Shown: in pieces, positions 36,433 to 48,777 of the stretch | Layout: each line of letters starts with the position of its first letter | Numbering within the stretch: the first letter of the stretch is position 1 | The notes under the pieces: model-generated | What the model saw: the letters and a program-made list of their open reading frames with translations, nothing else | Told to the model about the DNA's origin: nothing | The model's database searches: none | From: Halopseudomonas salegens | Lineage (GTDB): Bacteria; Pseudomonadota; Gammaproteobacteria; Pseudomonadales; Pseudomonadaceae | NCBI RefSeq assembly: GCF_900105655.1 | Contig: NZ_LT629787.1 | Coordinates: forward strand, 1,860,001-1,924,000 | Length of the DNA: 64,000 bases | Direction: 5' to 3' | Made by a program: the position numbers and the translations under genes

Positions 36433-36828
36433 TCAGCCGAACAGCGGGCTGAGCAACAAGAGTACCGAACTGATAAAACCCACGCCCCAGACCAGACTGC
36501 GCAACAGGTGTACATCCTTGATGTACAACACGGTGTAACCGATTCTTGCCAGTACGAACAACGCTGCCAGCGTATTCACCAGCGTTCCCGCACTGCCCGT
36601 CACCTGGGCAACCAGCACCCCGGCAGCAAACACCGGAAAAGCCTCAAAGTGATTGGCATGCGCAGCCATTGCGCGCGCACCCCAACCGGTAAGCGCGGCC
36701 TGTTGCGCGCGTGGGTGACGGTTGTCATAACCTTTGTTTCCCGAACGCGCCATGGCGACAGCAACCGGCGCCTTGGTTGCTACCAGCAGCAAGGCTGCGA
36801 TGAACAGACACCACAGGGGAAAACTCAT
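36433..36828 (-). CDS. MAPEG-family membrane protein
   Basis: A 131-residue protein with four hydrophobic helices and the family features NRHPRAQQAALTGWGARAMAAHANHFEAFPVFAAGV (about 36-70). MAPEG proteins are glutathione-linked or eicosanoid-type membrane enzymes; the bacterial members have no settled function. Its start overlaps the DUF599 stop codon, indicating coupling. Confidence 0.82.
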   Translation of the reverse strand: MSFPLWCLFIAALLLVATKAPVAVAMARSGNKGYDNRHPRAQQAALTGWGARAMAAHANHFEAFPVFAAGVLVAQVTGSAGTLVNTLAALFVLARIGYTVLYIKDVHLLRSLVWGVGFISSVLLLLSPLFG

Positions 36829-37568
36829 CAGACAGACTCCTTGTTATTGTCAGTCTGCGGGGTCGGGGTATAAAGCATGGCCCGCAGCACGTCAGAATGA
36901 AACTCTCGCCGATACAGTACGCCAACCACTCCCGTGGTGACCAGAATGAAAATCCATGGATTGATAAACCAGCTCAGCGTAGCCAGGGCAAAGTAAAAAG
37001 CACGCAAGCCCAGGTTGAACTCATGCGCCGCCATCGACAACACCCGGGCTCCACGCTCAGCATAAGCCTTGCGCTCGGCTTCGGTAACATTCTTTTCCCC
37101 GACAATGGGGGCCGAACCGACCAGTACCGAAGCAAAGTTGTACTGCCGCATCCCCCAGGAAAAGGTAAAAAAGGCATAAACGAAGATTGCCAGCAAAACC
37201 AGTAGCTTGAGCTCGGACACCTCACGACTGACGGTAGTAACAAACGGCAGATCCTGCAGCAGGCTTTGTGCCCGATCGGTCGCCCCCAGTACAGCCAGCA
37301 GGCCCGCCAGAATCAGCAGTGTACTGGAAGCAAAAAACGCGGTATTGCGCTCCAGATTGCCCACTACGCTGGCGTCGGCAATCCGTTGATCGCGCAACAG
37401 CAACCGGTTCATCCAGTCCAGCCGGTAGAGATGCAGTATGCTGGCCAGACAGGCAGTATTCTTTGCCTTGTAGTCGGCGTAACGGGTATAACCTACCCAG
37501 CACAACATCAGCCATAGAAAAGCAAACAGGTTCAACCAGATATCATCGGCAGAAGGGATTGCAGGCAA
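36828..37568 (-). CDS. DUF599 membrane protein
   Basis: A 246-residue protein with about four hydrophobic segments and the family block RDQRIADASVVGNLERNTAFFASSTLLILAGLLAVLGA. The function of DUF599 is unknown. It is the first gene of a two-gene unit with the MAPEG protein. Confidence 0.8.
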   Translation of the reverse strand: MPAIPSADDIWLNLFAFLWLMLCWVGYTRYADYKAKNTACLASILHLYRLDWMNRLLLRDQRIADASVVGNLERNTAFFASSTLLILAGLLAVLGATDRAQSLLQDLPFVTTVSREVSELKLLVLLAIFVYAFFTFSWGMRQYNFASVLVGSAPIVGEKNVTEAERKAYAERGARVLSMAAHEFNLGLRAFYFALATLSWFINPWIFILVTTGVVGVLYRREFHSDVLRAMLYTPTPQTDNNKESV

Positions 37569-37701
37569 GACAGTCTCCTTTAACTACATGCAGCGGAGTA
37601 TTCATTTTCATCCGCCAGGCTGTCATTACTTTAGCACCAAAACAGAGCCCGGGGACTGACTCTCAGCGCCAAAAGTACTGCAAGCCGCATCCTGCAGATA
37701 T

Positions 37702-37733
37702 AAAAAAACCGCAGCCGGAGCCGCGGTTTTTTT
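37702..37733 (-). terminator. Terminator of the suc gene cluster
   Basis: An 11-bp stem (37702-37712 with 37723-37733) ending in a seven-T run on either strand. It lies 17 bases past the sucD stop. Confidence 0.9.
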
Positions 37734-37750
37734 CAACTGACGAAAGGGAC

Positions 37751-38635
37751 TTACTGCTTGATTTCCCAACCGGTCAGTTCTGCCAACGCCTTGCCGATTT
37801 CAGCCAGCGAACGCACGGTTTTAACCCCGGCATCTTCCAGCGCAGCAAACTTCTCGTCTGCCGTACCTTTGCCGCCGGAAATGATCGCGCCGGCATGACC
37901 CATGCGCTTGCCCGCCGGAGCTGTGACACCCGCGATGTAGGATACGACCGGCTTGCTGACATTGGCCTTGATATAGGCCGCAGCCTCTTCCTCGGCACTG
38001 CCACCGATCTCACCGATCATGACGATGGCTTCGGTCGCCGGATCCTTCTCGAACAACTCGAGAATGTCGATGAAGTTGGAACCCGGGATCGGGTCGCCAC
38101 CAATACCAACACAGGTGGACTGGCCAAAACCGGAATCCGTAGTCTGCTTGACCGCTTCATAGGTCAGGGTGCCGGAACGGGACACGATACCGACCTTGCC
38201 CGGCAGGTGAATGTGACCGGGCATGATGCCGATCTTGCACTCGCCGGGCGTGATAACACCCGGGCAGTTCGGCCCGATCAGGCGCACACCCAGCTCGTCG
38301 CACTTGACCTTGGCATCCAGCATATCCAGCGTCGGGATACCTTCGGTGATGCACACGATCAGCTTGATGCCGCTGTTGGCTGCTTCCAGGATCGAATCCT
38401 TGCAGAAGGGAGCCGGTACATAGATAACACTGGCTTCAGCGCCGGTTTCGGCAACCGCTTCAGCAACGGTATTGAACACGGGCAGGCCCAGGTGGGTAGT
38501 ACCACCCTTGCCGGGTGTTACGCCGCCAACCATCTTGGTGCCGTAGGCAATGGCTTGTTCGGAGTGGAAAGTGCCCTGGGAACCGGTAAAGCCCTGGCAA
38601 ATGACTTTGGTATCTTTATTGATCAGGATGCTCAT
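37751..38635 (-). CDS. sucD: Succinyl-CoA synthetase alpha subunit
   Basis: Catalyses, with SucC, succinyl-CoA + ADP (or GDP) + phosphate to succinate + nucleoside triphosphate + CoA. The 294-residue protein has the CoA-binding N-terminus [12 protein letters not shown] and the phosphohistidine His247 in [15 protein letters not shown]. The start overlaps the sucC stop (TAATG), giving coupled translation. It is the last gene of the TCA cluster, before a strong terminator. Confidence 0.97.
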   Translation of the reverse strand: MSILINKDTKVICQGFTGSQGTFHSEQAIAYGTKMVGGVTPGKGGTTHLGLPVFNTVAEAVAETGAEASVIYVPAPFCKDSILEAANSGIKLIVCITEGIPTLDMLDAKVKCDELGVRLIGPNCPGVITPGECKIGIMPGHIHLPGKVGIVSRSGTLTYEAVKQTTDSGFGQSTCVGIGGDPIPGSNFIDILELFEKDPATEAIVMIGEIGGSAEEEAAAYIKANVSKPVVSYIAGVTAPAGKRMGHAGAIISGGKGTADEKFAALEDAGVKTVRSLAEIGKALAELTGWEIKQ

Positions 38636-39801
38636 TATTTACCCTCCGCGGCCTTGACGACTTGCTGGGCAGCGTCGGTCAGACTGGTTGCAGCAATGAT
38701 GTTGAGGCCACTATCGGCCAGAACCTGGGCGCCAACATCGGCGTTGTTGCCTTCGAGGCGAACCACGACCGGCACTTTTACGCCGACTTCCTTGACTGCA
38801 CCAATGATGCCTTCGGCAATCATGTCACAGCGCACGATGCCGCCGAAAATGTTGACCAGCACGGCTTTGACATTGCTGTCAGACAGGATGATCTTGAACG
38901 CTTCGGTGACGCGTTCCTTGGTTGCACCGCCGCCAACGTCAAGGAAGTTGGCCGGGCTGCCGCCGTGCAGGTTGACGATATCCATGGTACCCATGGCCAG
39001 ACCGGCACCATTGACCATGCAGCCAATGTTGCCTTCCAGCGCCACGTAGTTCAGTTCGAACTGGGCTGCGTGGGCTTCACGCGGATCGTCCTGCGACGGG
39101 TCGTGCATGGCGCGCAGCTTGGGCTGGCGGTACATGGCGTTGCCGTCGATATTGATCTTGGCATCCAGGCAATGCAGGTCGCCGTCTTCCTTGATCACCA
39201 GCGGGTTGATTTCCAGCAGGGCCAGATCATAGTCGGCAAACAGCTTGCCGAGACCAACGAAGATGTTGGTGAACTGCTTGATCTGGTTACCGGTCAGGCC
39301 CAGCTGGAACGCCAGCTCACGACCCTGGTAGGGCATCGGGCCCACCAGCGGATCAACCGTAGCCTTGAGAATCTTTTCCGGGGTTTCTTCGGCAACCTTC
39401 TCGATTTCCACGCCACCTTCGGTAGAGGCCATGAAAACGATACGGCGAGTCGAACGATCAACCACCGCACCCAGGTAGAGCTCCTGGGCAATGTCAGTGC
39501 AGGACTCAACCAGAATCTTGGTCACTGGTTGACCATTGGCGTCAGTCTGGTAGGTCACCAGACGCTGGCCCAGCCACTGTTCGGCGAATGCCTTGGCATC
39601 GTCCTTGTTCTTGATCAGCTTGACGCCACCGGCTTTACCGCGGCCACCAGCGTGCACCTGGGCTTTGACTACCCACATGTCACCGCCAATCTTGTCGCAC
39701 GCTTCTACTGCTGCTTCGGGCGTATCGACAGCGAAGCCCTTGGAGACGGGAAGGCCATACTCGGCGAAGAGTTGTTTCCCCTGATATTCGTGAAGATTCA
39801 T
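38635..39801 (-). CDS. sucC: Succinyl-CoA synthetase beta subunit (ADP-forming type)
   Basis: The 388-residue ATP-grasp subunit carries [22 protein letters not shown] at the N-terminus and the grasp lysine region [17 protein letters not shown]. The nucleotide and phosphate loop [16 protein letters not shown] lies in the C-terminal domain. Length equals the Pseudomonas and E. coli subunits. It is preceded by a 171-base spacer with a hairpin after lpdG. Confidence 0.97.
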   Translation of the reverse strand: MNLHEYQGKQLFAEYGLPVSKGFAVDTPEAAVEACDKIGGDMWVVKAQVHAGGRGKAGGVKLIKNKDDAKAFAEQWLGQRLVTYQTDANGQPVTKILVESCTDIAQELYLGAVVDRSTRRIVFMASTEGGVEIEKVAEETPEKILKATVDPLVGPMPYQGRELAFQLGLTGNQIKQFTNIFVGLGKLFADYDLALLEINPLVIKEDGDLHCLDAKINIDGNAMYRQPKLRAMHDPSQDDPREAHAAQFELNYVALEGNIGCMVNGAGLAMGTMDIVNLHGGSPANFLDVGGGATKERVTEAFKIILSDSNVKAVLVNIFGGIVRCDMIAEGIIGAVKEVGVKVPVVVRLEGNNADVGAQVLADSGLNIIAATSLTDAAQQVVKAAEGK

Positions 39802-39928
39802 GCTTGTCTACCGTTTTGATCGTGTAGGAATTGCGTTATCGGCTACAGCAAACCACCCTGCAACCGGCCTGGATCCTGTTTAGGAACCTGCCGACCGGAG
39901 CCGGCGTACCATCCCGGGGTCAACCGAA

Positions 39929-39957
39929 ACCGGCGAATCAGACTGCGACTCGCCGGT
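39929..39957 (-). terminator. Weak hairpin between lpdG and sucC
   Basis: An 8-bp stem (39929-39936 with 39950-39957) starting 15 bases past the lpdG stop, followed on the minus strand by TTTCGGTTG. It may reduce read-through into sucCD rather than stop it. Confidence 0.4.
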
Positions 39958-39972
39958 CATGCGGGCGCTAGT

Positions 39973-41421
<1,449 letters not shown>

Positions 41422-41484
41422 CTATATGCAGCAGGCGGTCGCGGCCGCTCGCAAGCGACCCGACGCGCGCATAAATGTTGCTGA

Positions 41485-42732
41485 TCAGACTTCGAGCAGC
41501 AGACGTGCGGGATCTTCCAGCAGGTCCTTGATGACCACCAGGAAGCTCACTGCTTCCTTGCCGTCGATCAAACGGTGATCGTAGGACAGGGCCAGATACA
41601 TCATCGGCAGGATAACCACTTCGCCATTGACTGCCATCGGCCGTTCCTGGATCTTGTGCATGCCCAGAATGGCCGTTTGCGGCGGATTGACGATGGGTGA
41701 AGACAGCAGCGAGCCAAACACGCCACCGTTGGAAATGGTGAAGGTGCCACCGGTCATTTCCTCGATCGACAGCTTGCCATCACGCGCTTTGCGGCCGTAG
41801 TCGGCCACCCCGCCCTCGATCTGGGCCAGGCTCATGAATTCAGCGTTGCGCAACACCGGCACCACCAGGCCACGGTCGCTGGATACAGCCACGCCAACAT
41901 CCATATAACCGTGATACACAATGTCATTGCCATCAATCGAGGCATTCACGCCGGGGAAGCGCTTGAGCGCCTCGGTGACCGCCTTGACGAAGAAGGACAT
42001 GAAGCCAAGACGCACACCGTTGTGCTTCTTCTCGAACATGTCCTTGTACTTGCTGCGCAGCTCCATGATCGGCTTCATGTTGACTTCGTTGTAAGTGGTC
42101 AACATCGCCATCGACGATTGGGCGTCCACCAGGCGCTCGGCAACCCGGGCACGCAAGCGCGTCATGGGCACGCGTTTTTCCTGACGATCACCCTCGCCCA
42201 CCTGCACAGCTTCTGATTGAGCCGGCTTGGCCGCAGGCTTTTCTTCAGCCTTGGGTGCGTTTTTCTTCGCCTCGATGGCGTTGACCACATCTTCCTTGGT
42301 GACGCGACCATCTTTACCGGTGCCCTTGATGCTGCCAGGGGCAATGCTGTTTTCTTCCGCCAGTTTGCGCGCCGCAGGTGACAGCAGAGGTTCTTCGTCA
42401 CTATCGCCAGCGTCGGCCTGTTTGTCATTGCCGGCCGGGGCAGCCTCTTCCTTTTCCTTCACCGGCTTGTCACTGCCACCCGAAGCGGCTTTTTCGCCAT
42501 CCTTGAGAGTGCCCAGCACTTCGCCGCTGAGAACGGTATCACCTTCATTCTTGATGATCTCGCCCATCACACCATCGGCTTCCGCCAGAACTTCCATCAC
42601 CACCTTGTCGGTTTCGATGTCTACAACGAGTTCGTCGCGCTTGACTGCGTCGCCGGGCTGTTTGTGCCAGGTTGCCACGGTACCGTCAGCGATGGACTCG
42701 GGGAATGTCGGGGCTTTGAGTTCAATAGCCAT
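41485..42732 (-). CDS. sucB: Dihydrolipoyllysine-residue succinyltransferase (E2o)
   Basis: The 415-residue core of 2-oxoglutarate dehydrogenase. One lipoyl domain (residues 1-78) has the lipoylated Lys43 in [10 protein letters not shown]. An Ala/Pro/Lys/Glu-rich linker (about 80-105) and an E3-binding domain (about 113-150, [15 protein letters not shown]) follow. After a second linker comes the catalytic domain, with the histidine in [13 protein letters not shown] near the C-terminus. It lies between sucA and lpdG. Confidence 0.97.
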   Translation of the reverse strand: MAIELKAPTFPESIADGTVATWHKQPGDAVKRDELVVDIETDKVVMEVLAEADGVMGEIIKNEGDTVLSGEVLGTLKDGEKAASGGSDKPVKEKEEAAPAGNDKQADAGDSDEEPLLSPAARKLAEENSIAPGSIKGTGKDGRVTKEDVVNAIEAKKNAPKAEEKPAAKPAQSEAVQVGEGDRQEKRVPMTRLRARVAERLVDAQSSMAMLTTYNEVNMKPIMELRSKYKDMFEKKHNGVRLGFMSFFVKAVTEALKRFPGVNASIDGNDIVYHGYMDVGVAVSSDRGLVVPVLRNAEFMSLAQIEGGVADYGRKARDGKLSIEEMTGGTFTISNGGVFGSLLSSPIVNPPQTAILGMHKIQERPMAVNGEVVILPMMYLALSYDHRLIDGKEAVSFLVVIKDLLEDPARLLLEV

Positions 42733-42771
42733 TGTTGATCCTTATCGATTCGTCTTGTCGTCTGCCGGTAT

Positions 42772-45627
42772 TTACGCTTTCAGCGCGTCTTCGAGCAGTT
42801 TTTCTTGCTGTTCCGCATGCATCGATGGATGGCCACAGGCCGGTGCAGCCGAGGCTTCCCGTCCAGCGTAGTCCAGATACAATTCTTTTACCTTGTGATC
42901 GGCGAGTACCCGACGCATGTGATGCTGGCTGCAATACCAGGCACCCTGGTTCATCGGCTCTTCCTGACACCAGACGACCTTCTTCAGGTTCTTGTAAGGC
43001 GCCAGAACCTCGGCCAGGTCCTCTTCCGGGAATGGATAGAGCTGCTCAATGCGAATGATCGCAACATTGTTCAGCTCTTCATTGCGCCGCTTCTCCAGCA
43101 AATCGTAATACACCTTGCCACTGCACATTACGACGCGATCAACTTTTTTCACATCCTGCTCGTCATATTCCGGCATGACGGGCTGGAAGGAGCCATCGGC
43201 CAGATCTTCGAGGCTGGAAATCGCCAGCTTGTGACGAAGCAATGATTTCGGCGTGAGGGCAATCAGCGGCTTGCGCAGCGGGCGAATGACCTGACGACGC
43301 AACATGTGATAGACCTGTGCCGGCGTCGAGGGTACACAGACCTGAATATTGTGTTCTGCACTCAACTGCAGGAAGCGTTCCAGTCGTGCTGAGGAATGCT
43401 CCGGGCCCTGGCCTTCATAACCATGCGGCAACAGCAGGGTCAAACCGCACAGACGGCCCCACTTGTGCTCGCCACTGGTGATGAACTGGTCGATGACCAC
43501 CTGTGCTCCGTTGGCAAAATCACCAAACTGGGCTTCCCAGATCACCAGCACATTGGGTGTCGTGGTGGCGTAGCCATACTCAAAAGCGACCACCGCCTCT
43601 TCCGACAGCAGCGAATCATAGATATCGAAGCGCGGCTGATTGGCATCCAGGTTGGCCAGCGGGACATAGGCATCGCCCAGATCGCCCTTCTGGTTATGCA
43701 ATACGGCATGGCGGTGCGAGAAAGTACCGCGGCCCACATCCTGGCCACTGATCCGCACGGGATGACCTTCATGCAGCAGAGTGGCATACGCCATGGTTTC
43801 GGCAAAACCCCAGTTGATTGCCAGAGCTCCCGCCGCCATTTTGCGCCGATCCTCGACAATCTTGCTCACCTGACGCTGCAACACCAGGCCATCGGGCAGG
43901 GTATTAAGCCGACCTGCCAATTCCTGCAGGGTCTTCAGGTCAAACCGGGTATCGTGGCGCGCGGTCCACTTGTGGCCCAGATAGGGTGCCCAATCGACAA
44001 AGGAGCTGACATCCGGCTCCTTGACCAGACTTTTGACCACGTGATCGCCGTTATCCAGGGCTGTTCGATAGTCTTCGAACATTTCCTGAACGCCCTCTTC
44101 AGTCAGGGCCTGTTCAGCAATCAGGCGCTCGGCATAGATTTCACGCGTGGTTGGATGCTTGGCGATCTTGGCGTACATGTGCGGCTGGGTACCCGAGGGC
44201 TCATCAGCTTCATTGTGTCCACGACGGCGGTAGCAAACCAGATCGATCACCACGTCGCGCTTGAACTGCATGCGGTAATCAACCGCCAGCTGGGTCACGA
44301 ACAGCACCGCTTCAGGGTCATCACCGTTGACGTGAAAAATCGGTGCCTGAATCATCTTGGCGACGTCGGTGCAGTACTCGGTGGAGCGCGCATCATCCTG
44401 ACGACTGGTGGTGAAACCGACCTGGTTATTGACGATGACATGGATGGTGCCACCGGTCTTGTAAGCCCGGGTCTGGGACATCTGGAAAGTTTCCATGACC
44501 ACGCCCTGGCCGGCAAAGGCCGCATCACCATGGATGCTGATCGGCACAACCTTGTTGCCATCGCTATCCTTGCGGCGGTCCTGACGGGCGCGTACCGAGC
44601 CTACAACCACCGGAGACACGATCTCCAGATGCGAAGGGTTGAACGCCATGGCCAGATGGACTTCACCACCGGAGGTCATTACGTTGGATGAGAAACCCTG
44701 GTGGTATTTGACGTCACCGGAGCCCAGATCAACCTTCTTCTTGCCTTCAAACTCGTCAAACAGCTCACGCGGATTCTTGCCGAGAATGTTGACCAGCACA
44801 TTCAGGCGACCCCGGTGAGCCATGCCGATAACAACCTCGTTGGTACCGTAGGAACCGGTGCGCTGAATGATCTCGTCCAGCATCGGAATCAGACTTTCAC
44901 CGCCTTCGACACCAAAACGCTTGGTGCCCGGGTACTTGGTGCCCAGATACTTTTCCAGTCCCTCTGCCGCGGTCAGGCGCTCAAGCAGGTGGCGACGCGC
45001 ATCCACGGAAAAGGTCGGTTTGCCACGCACGCTTTCCAGTCGCTGCTGAAACCAGCGACGTTGATTGGAATCGACGATGTGCATGTACTCGGCACCGAAG
45101 GTCGCGCTGTAGGTCGACTTCAGGGTTTCCATGACATCAGCGAGGGTGGCTTCGTCCTTGCCGTCCTGCAGTTCACCGGTGCGGAACACGGTATTCAGGT
45201 CGGCATCGGTGAGTCCATAGTCGGACATTTGCAGATCAACGATTTCTTCCCGCTGCCAGAGCTCGAGCGGATCCAGACGCGCTGCCTGGTGGCCACGCAT
45301 TCGATAGGCCTGGATCAGACGCAGGACATCCACTTGCTTCTTCTCGTGGTCGACACTGACCGCGCCTGCGGACGAGCTGCTGGTGGCAGCTACCGGGCGG
45401 CGGTTGTTCTGGGTAAGAAGCTGGAATTGATGGCGTACGGCGGAGTGGGAAACGTCCGTGGCAGCATGGCCATTGACCTGGGGCAGCTTCTGGAAATAGC
45501 TGCGCCACTCATCGGCAACACTGTTCGGATCTTGCAGGTAGAGCTCGTAAAGCTCTTCAACATAGGAGGCATTCCCGCCGGATAGATGGGAAGTACTCCA
45601 CAGCTGCTGCATATCGCTGTCTGACAT
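42772..45627 (-). CDS. sucA: 2-oxoglutarate dehydrogenase E1 component
   Basis: The thiamine-diphosphate-dependent E1 decarboxylates 2-oxoglutarate and hands the succinyl group to SucB. The 951-residue protein carries MSDSDMQQLWSTSHLSGGNASYVEELYELY at the N-terminus and the ThDP block IGMAHRGRLNVLVNILGK. GDAAFAGQGVVMETFQMS and the C-terminal WCQEEPMNQGAW are also family-typical. Length fits Pseudomonas SucA. The ribosome-binding site is GGGTGA. sdhB lies 292 bases upstream. Confidence 0.97.
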   Translation of the reverse strand: MSDSDMQQLWSTSHLSGGNASYVEELYELYLQDPNSVADEWRSYFQKLPQVNGHAATDVSHSAVRHQFQLLTQNNRRPVAATSSSSAGAVSVDHEKKQVDVLRLIQAYRMRGHQAARLDPLELWQREEIVDLQMSDYGLTDADLNTVFRTGELQDGKDEATLADVMETLKSTYSATFGAEYMHIVDSNQRRWFQQRLESVRGKPTFSVDARRHLLERLTAAEGLEKYLGTKYPGTKRFGVEGGESLIPMLDEIIQRTGSYGTNEVVIGMAHRGRLNVLVNILGKNPRELFDEFEGKKKVDLGSGDVKYHQGFSSNVMTSGGEVHLAMAFNPSHLEIVSPVVVGSVRARQDRRKDSDGNKVVPISIHGDAAFAGQGVVMETFQMSQTRAYKTGGTIHVIVNNQVGFTTSRQDDARSTEYCTDVAKMIQAPIFHVNGDDPEAVLFVTQLAVDYRMQFKRDVVIDLVCYRRRGHNEADEPSGTQPHMYAKIAKHPTTREIYAERLIAEQALTEEGVQEMFEDYRTALDNGDHVVKSLVKEPDVSSFVDWAPYLGHKWTARHDTRFDLKTLQELAGRLNTLPDGLVLQRQVSKIVEDRRKMAAGALAINWGFAETMAYATLLHEGHPVRISGQDVGRGTFSHRHAVLHNQKGDLGDAYVPLANLDANQPRFDIYDSLLSEEAVVAFEYGYATTTPNVLVIWEAQFGDFANGAQVVIDQFITSGEHKWGRLCGLTLLLPHGYEGQGPEHSSARLERFLQLSAEHNIQVCVPSTPAQVYHMLRRQVIRPLRKPLIALTPKSLLRHKLAISSLEDLADGSFQPVMPEYDEQDVKKVDRVVMCSGKVYYDLLEKRRNEELNNVAIIRIEQLYPFPEEDLAEVLAPYKNLKKVVWCQEEPMNQGAWYCSQHHMRRVLADHKVKELYLDYAGREASAAPACGHPSMHAEQQEKLLEDALKA

Positions 45628-45919
45628 GCTTGGTCACCCTCATAAAGGGGGACACCACCTGGCGCAAAGACCATTAATTGGCAGTCACCTGCCTTCCGCG
45701 CAGAACATGTTATAGGGCACCGCATTGTCCCTGCCGATAACCCTGCCAACCATATTCTGCCAAACCGGAATTTGCCGGCCCCGACAGATAGTTCGGGTGT
45801 TACCCGATTGTCCCTGTTGGTTGTGCTACTAAAACAGGCTGCGGCTTTTTGGGCTACAGCCCGATCTGTGTAACCGGCGCCCTATAGCAGGCGCCGGCAC
45901 AGGTTCAGTCTGTGCAGAC
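45628..45919. other. sdhB-sucA intergenic region with GC-rich hairpin
   Basis: 292 bases without a gene. A perfect 8-bp inverted repeat CCGGCGCC/GGCGCCGG (45874-45881 with 45890-45897), flanked by TGTG and CACA, lies 23 bases past sdhB. It could be a transcription attenuator or an RNA-stability element between sdh and suc. A smaller dyad is at 45851-45862. No confident promoter for sucA was found. Confidence 0.45.
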
Positions 45920-46624
45920 TCAGGTACCGCTTTGCAGCAACATGTTGCGAATGTGGCCGATCGCCCGGGTCGGGTTAAGACCCTTGGGGCACACATTGAC
46001 GCAATTCATGATGCCGCGGCAGCGGAATACGCTGAACGGATCATCCAGTGCAGCCAGACGCTCATCGGTTTTGGTGTCACGACTATCCGCCAGGAAGCGG
46101 TAAGCCTGCAACAAACCAGCTGGACCAATGAACTTGTCCGGGTTCCACCAGAACGAAGGACATGACGTGGAACAGCAGGCACAGAGAATACACTCGTACA
46201 GACCATCCAGCTTGTCACGCTCTTCCGGCGACTGCAGGCGCTCGATAGCCGGCGCCGGCGTGTCGTTCTGCAAATACGGCTGAACCTTCTCGTATTGCTT
46301 GTAGAAGATGCTCATATCGACGACCAGGTCACGAATTACCGGCAAACCTGGCAATGGACGCAACACCAGCTTGTTGTTCTTCACTACGTCGGACAAGGGC
46401 GTGATGCATGCCAGTCCGTTCTTGCCATTGATATTCATGCCATCGGAGCCGCACACACCCTCACGGCAGGAGCGACGATAGGACATGCCGACATCCTGCT
46501 CTTTGACCAGGGCCAGTACGTCAAGCACCATCAGGTCCTTGCCACCGGTATCGACCTGAAAATCCTGCATATACGGAGCGCTGTCACTCTCCGGGTTATA
46601 ACGATAAACACTGACTTGCAACAT
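45920..46624 (-). CDS. sdhB: Succinate dehydrogenase iron-sulfur subunit
   Basis: A 234-residue subunit of respiratory complex II, carrying 2Fe-2S (CREGVCGSDG), 4Fe-4S (CILCACCSTSCPS) and 3Fe-4S (CRGIMNCVNVCPKG) clusters that pass electrons from SdhA FAD to ubiquinone. The ATG at 46624 gives the Pseudomonas-type N-terminus MLQVSVYRYNPESD; a GTG three codons earlier would lie inside the AAGGGTGA ribosome-binding site. sdhA ends 12 bases upstream. Confidence 0.96.
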   Translation of the reverse strand: MLQVSVYRYNPESDSAPYMQDFQVDTGGKDLMVLDVLALVKEQDVGMSYRRSCREGVCGSDGMNINGKNGLACITPLSDVVKNNKLVLRPLPGLPVIRDLVVDMSIFYKQYEKVQPYLQNDTPAPAIERLQSPEERDKLDGLYECILCACCSTSCPSFWWNPDKFIGPAGLLQAYRFLADSRDTKTDERLAALDDPFSVFRCRGIMNCVNVCPKGLNPTRAIGHIRNMLLQSGT

Positions 46625-46635
46625 ATCGGTCACCC

Positions 46636-48408
46636 TTAGTAGGTACGTACTTTAGGTTCAAAGGTTGGCACTGTTTTCGGCGTGAAGTTGACGGCCCGCT
46701 TCTTCAGCTCTTTGCTCTCGGGCATGAACAGACTGTGGCACAGCCAGTTCTCATCATCCCGGTCCTCATAGTCTTCGCGCGCGTGGGCGCCACGACTTTC
46801 GGTACGCAGGTTGGCCGCGATTGCGGTTGCTTCAGCCACTTCGAGCAGATTCTGCAGCTCCAGTGCCTCGATACGCGCAGTATTGAACGCCTGGCTCTTG
46901 TCGTTGATTTTGACCTTCTCGATACGCTCGCGCAGGTCAGCCAGTTGCTTGATGCCTTTTTCCATGAACTCGCCGGTACGGAATACACCGAAGTAGTTCT
47001 GCATGCAGCTCTGCAGCTCTTTACGCAGCGGAGCCACATCTTCACCGTCGGTACGCCCGTTAAGGCCGGACAGCCGGGCCAGCGACGTCTCGATATCGGA
47101 CTCGGACGCGGTACGGTATTCGATACCGTCCTTCAGTGCGCTTTCCAGATGCAAGCCGGCCGCACGACCGAACACCACCAGATCCAGCAGCGAGTTGCCA
47201 CCCAGGCGGTTGGCGCCATGCACGGATACGCAGGCCACCTCACCGACGGCAAACAGACCTTCAATGATTTTGTCATTGCCACTGGCATCCTGGGTAATCG
47301 CCTGACCATGGATATTGGTCGGGACACCGCCCATCATGTAGTGACAGGTCGGAACCACAGGAATCGGTGCCGTGACCGGATCGACGTGGGCAAAGGTCTT
47401 GGACAGCTCACAGATACCCGGCAAGCGACTGTGCAGCACTTCCTCACCGAGGTGATCCAGCTTGAGCATGACGTGATCACCATCCGGACCACAGCCGTTG
47501 CCGGCGAGAATTTCCTTGACCATGGAGCGCGCAACAACGTCACGACCAGCCAGATCTTTGGCATTGGGCGCGTAGCGCTCCATGAAACGCTCGCCGTCCT
47601 TGTTGATCAGGTAACCACCTTCACCACGGCAACCTTCGGTTACCAGGGTACCGGCACCGGCAATACCGGTCGGGTGGAATTGCCACATTTCCATATCCTG
47701 CGCCGGCACGCCAGCACGCAGGGCCATGCCCATACCGTCGCCGGTGTTGATCAACGCATTGGTAGTGGAGGCGTAGATACGCCCGGCACCGCCGGTGGCC
47801 AGTACCGTGGCCTTGGAACGGATATAAACGGTTTCACCGGTTTCAATACAGATGGCGATTGTACCCACCACGGCACCATCCTGGTTCTTCACCAGGTCGA
47901 CCGCGTACCACTCATTGAGGAAGGTGGTGTTGTGCTTGACGTTGTTCTGATACAGCGTATGCAGCAGCGCATGACCGGTACGGTCAGCGGCAGCGCAGGT
48001 ACGCGCGGCCTGAGTCGGGTCATCCGGACCTTTGGACTGGCCACCGAACGGACGCTGATAAATGCGACCCTGCTCGGTACGCGAAAACGGCAGCCCCATG
48101 TGTTCGAGTTCGAATACGGCTTCCGGGCCCACCGAGCACATATACTCAATGGCATCCTGGTCGCCGATATAGTCGGAGCCCTTGACGGTGTCATACATGT
48201 GCCAGCGCCAATCATCATTCGGATCAGCAGAGGCAATGGCGCAAGTGATGCCGCCCTGGGCCGACACTGTGTGCGAACGGGTCGGAAACACCTTGGTGAC
48301 CACAGCAGTCTTGTGACCACCCTGAGCCAATTGCAACGCGGCACGCATGCCGGCCCCACCACCACCGATAATGATGGCGTCAAAAGTCAAAGTACGCATA
48401 TTAGCCAT
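46636..48408 (-). CDS. sdhA: Succinate dehydrogenase flavoprotein subunit
   Basis: A 590-residue subunit that oxidises succinate to fumarate with covalently bound FAD. The dinucleotide motif [18 protein letters not shown] lies near residues 11-28. [13 protein letters not shown] carries the FAD-linking histidine near 46. Active-site histidine and arginine regions are visible in HPTGIAG and [22 protein letters not shown]. The ATG follows directly on the sdhD stop. Confidence 0.97.
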   Translation of the reverse strand: MANMRTLTFDAIIIGGGGAGMRAALQLAQGGHKTAVVTKVFPTRSHTVSAQGGITCAIASADPNDDWRWHMYDTVKGSDYIGDQDAIEYMCSVGPEAVFELEHMGLPFSRTEQGRIYQRPFGGQSKGPDDPTQAARTCAAADRTGHALLHTLYQNNVKHNTTFLNEWYAVDLVKNQDGAVVGTIAICIETGETVYIRSKATVLATGGAGRIYASTTNALINTGDGMGMALRAGVPAQDMEMWQFHPTGIAGAGTLVTEGCRGEGGYLINKDGERFMERYAPNAKDLAGRDVVARSMVKEILAGNGCGPDGDHVMLKLDHLGEEVLHSRLPGICELSKTFAHVDPVTAPIPVVPTCHYMMGGVPTNIHGQAITQDASGNDKIIEGLFAVGEVACVSVHGANRLGGNSLLDLVVFGRAAGLHLESALKDGIEYRTASESDIETSLARLSGLNGRTDGEDVAPLRKELQSCMQNYFGVFRTGEFMEKGIKQLADLRERIEKVKINDKSQAFNTARIEALELQNLLEVAEATAIAANLRTESRGAHAREDYEDRDDENWLCHSLFMPESKELKKRAVNFTPKTVPTFEPKVRTY

Positions 48409-48777
48409 TTAGATACCCCAAAGAATCTGCACGCCCCAGACGAAGAACACGAACATGGCAAGACCACACAACGCCTGGAACAGGAAGCGAATGATGGTCG
48501 CGGATTTGCCGATGCCCATGGGAGTCAGGTAGTCGGTGGAAATAGTCCACATTCCGACCCAGGCATGAACGCTGAGGGCCACCAGTGTGAGCAAGCTGAA
48601 GATGCGCATCCAGTTCTGGCTGAACAGTGCTTGCCATTCAGCATAGGTCAGACCCGGATTGAAAATCAGAAAACCAAGCAGGAACAACACATAGGCTGCC
48701 AGGACAACCGCGGAAACACGCTGCGCCATCCAGTCGTAAAGACCGCTGCGCGACAGATTGGTGACGTTGGTTACCAT
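48409..48777 (-). CDS. sdhD: Succinate dehydrogenase membrane anchor subunit
   Basis: A 122-residue protein with three transmembrane helices, and His (SVHAWVGMWTISTDYL, about 74-89) as probable haem b ligand. With SdhC it anchors complex II in the inner membrane and forms the quinone site. It overlaps sdhC by 7 bases and abuts sdhA, showing tight coupling. Confidence 0.93.
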   Translation of the reverse strand: MVTNVTNLSRSGLYDWMAQRVSAVVLAAYVLFLLGFLIFNPGLTYAEWQALFSQNWMRIFSLLTLVALSVHAWVGMWTISTDYLTPMGIGKSATIIRFLFQALCGLAMFVFFVWGVQILWGI

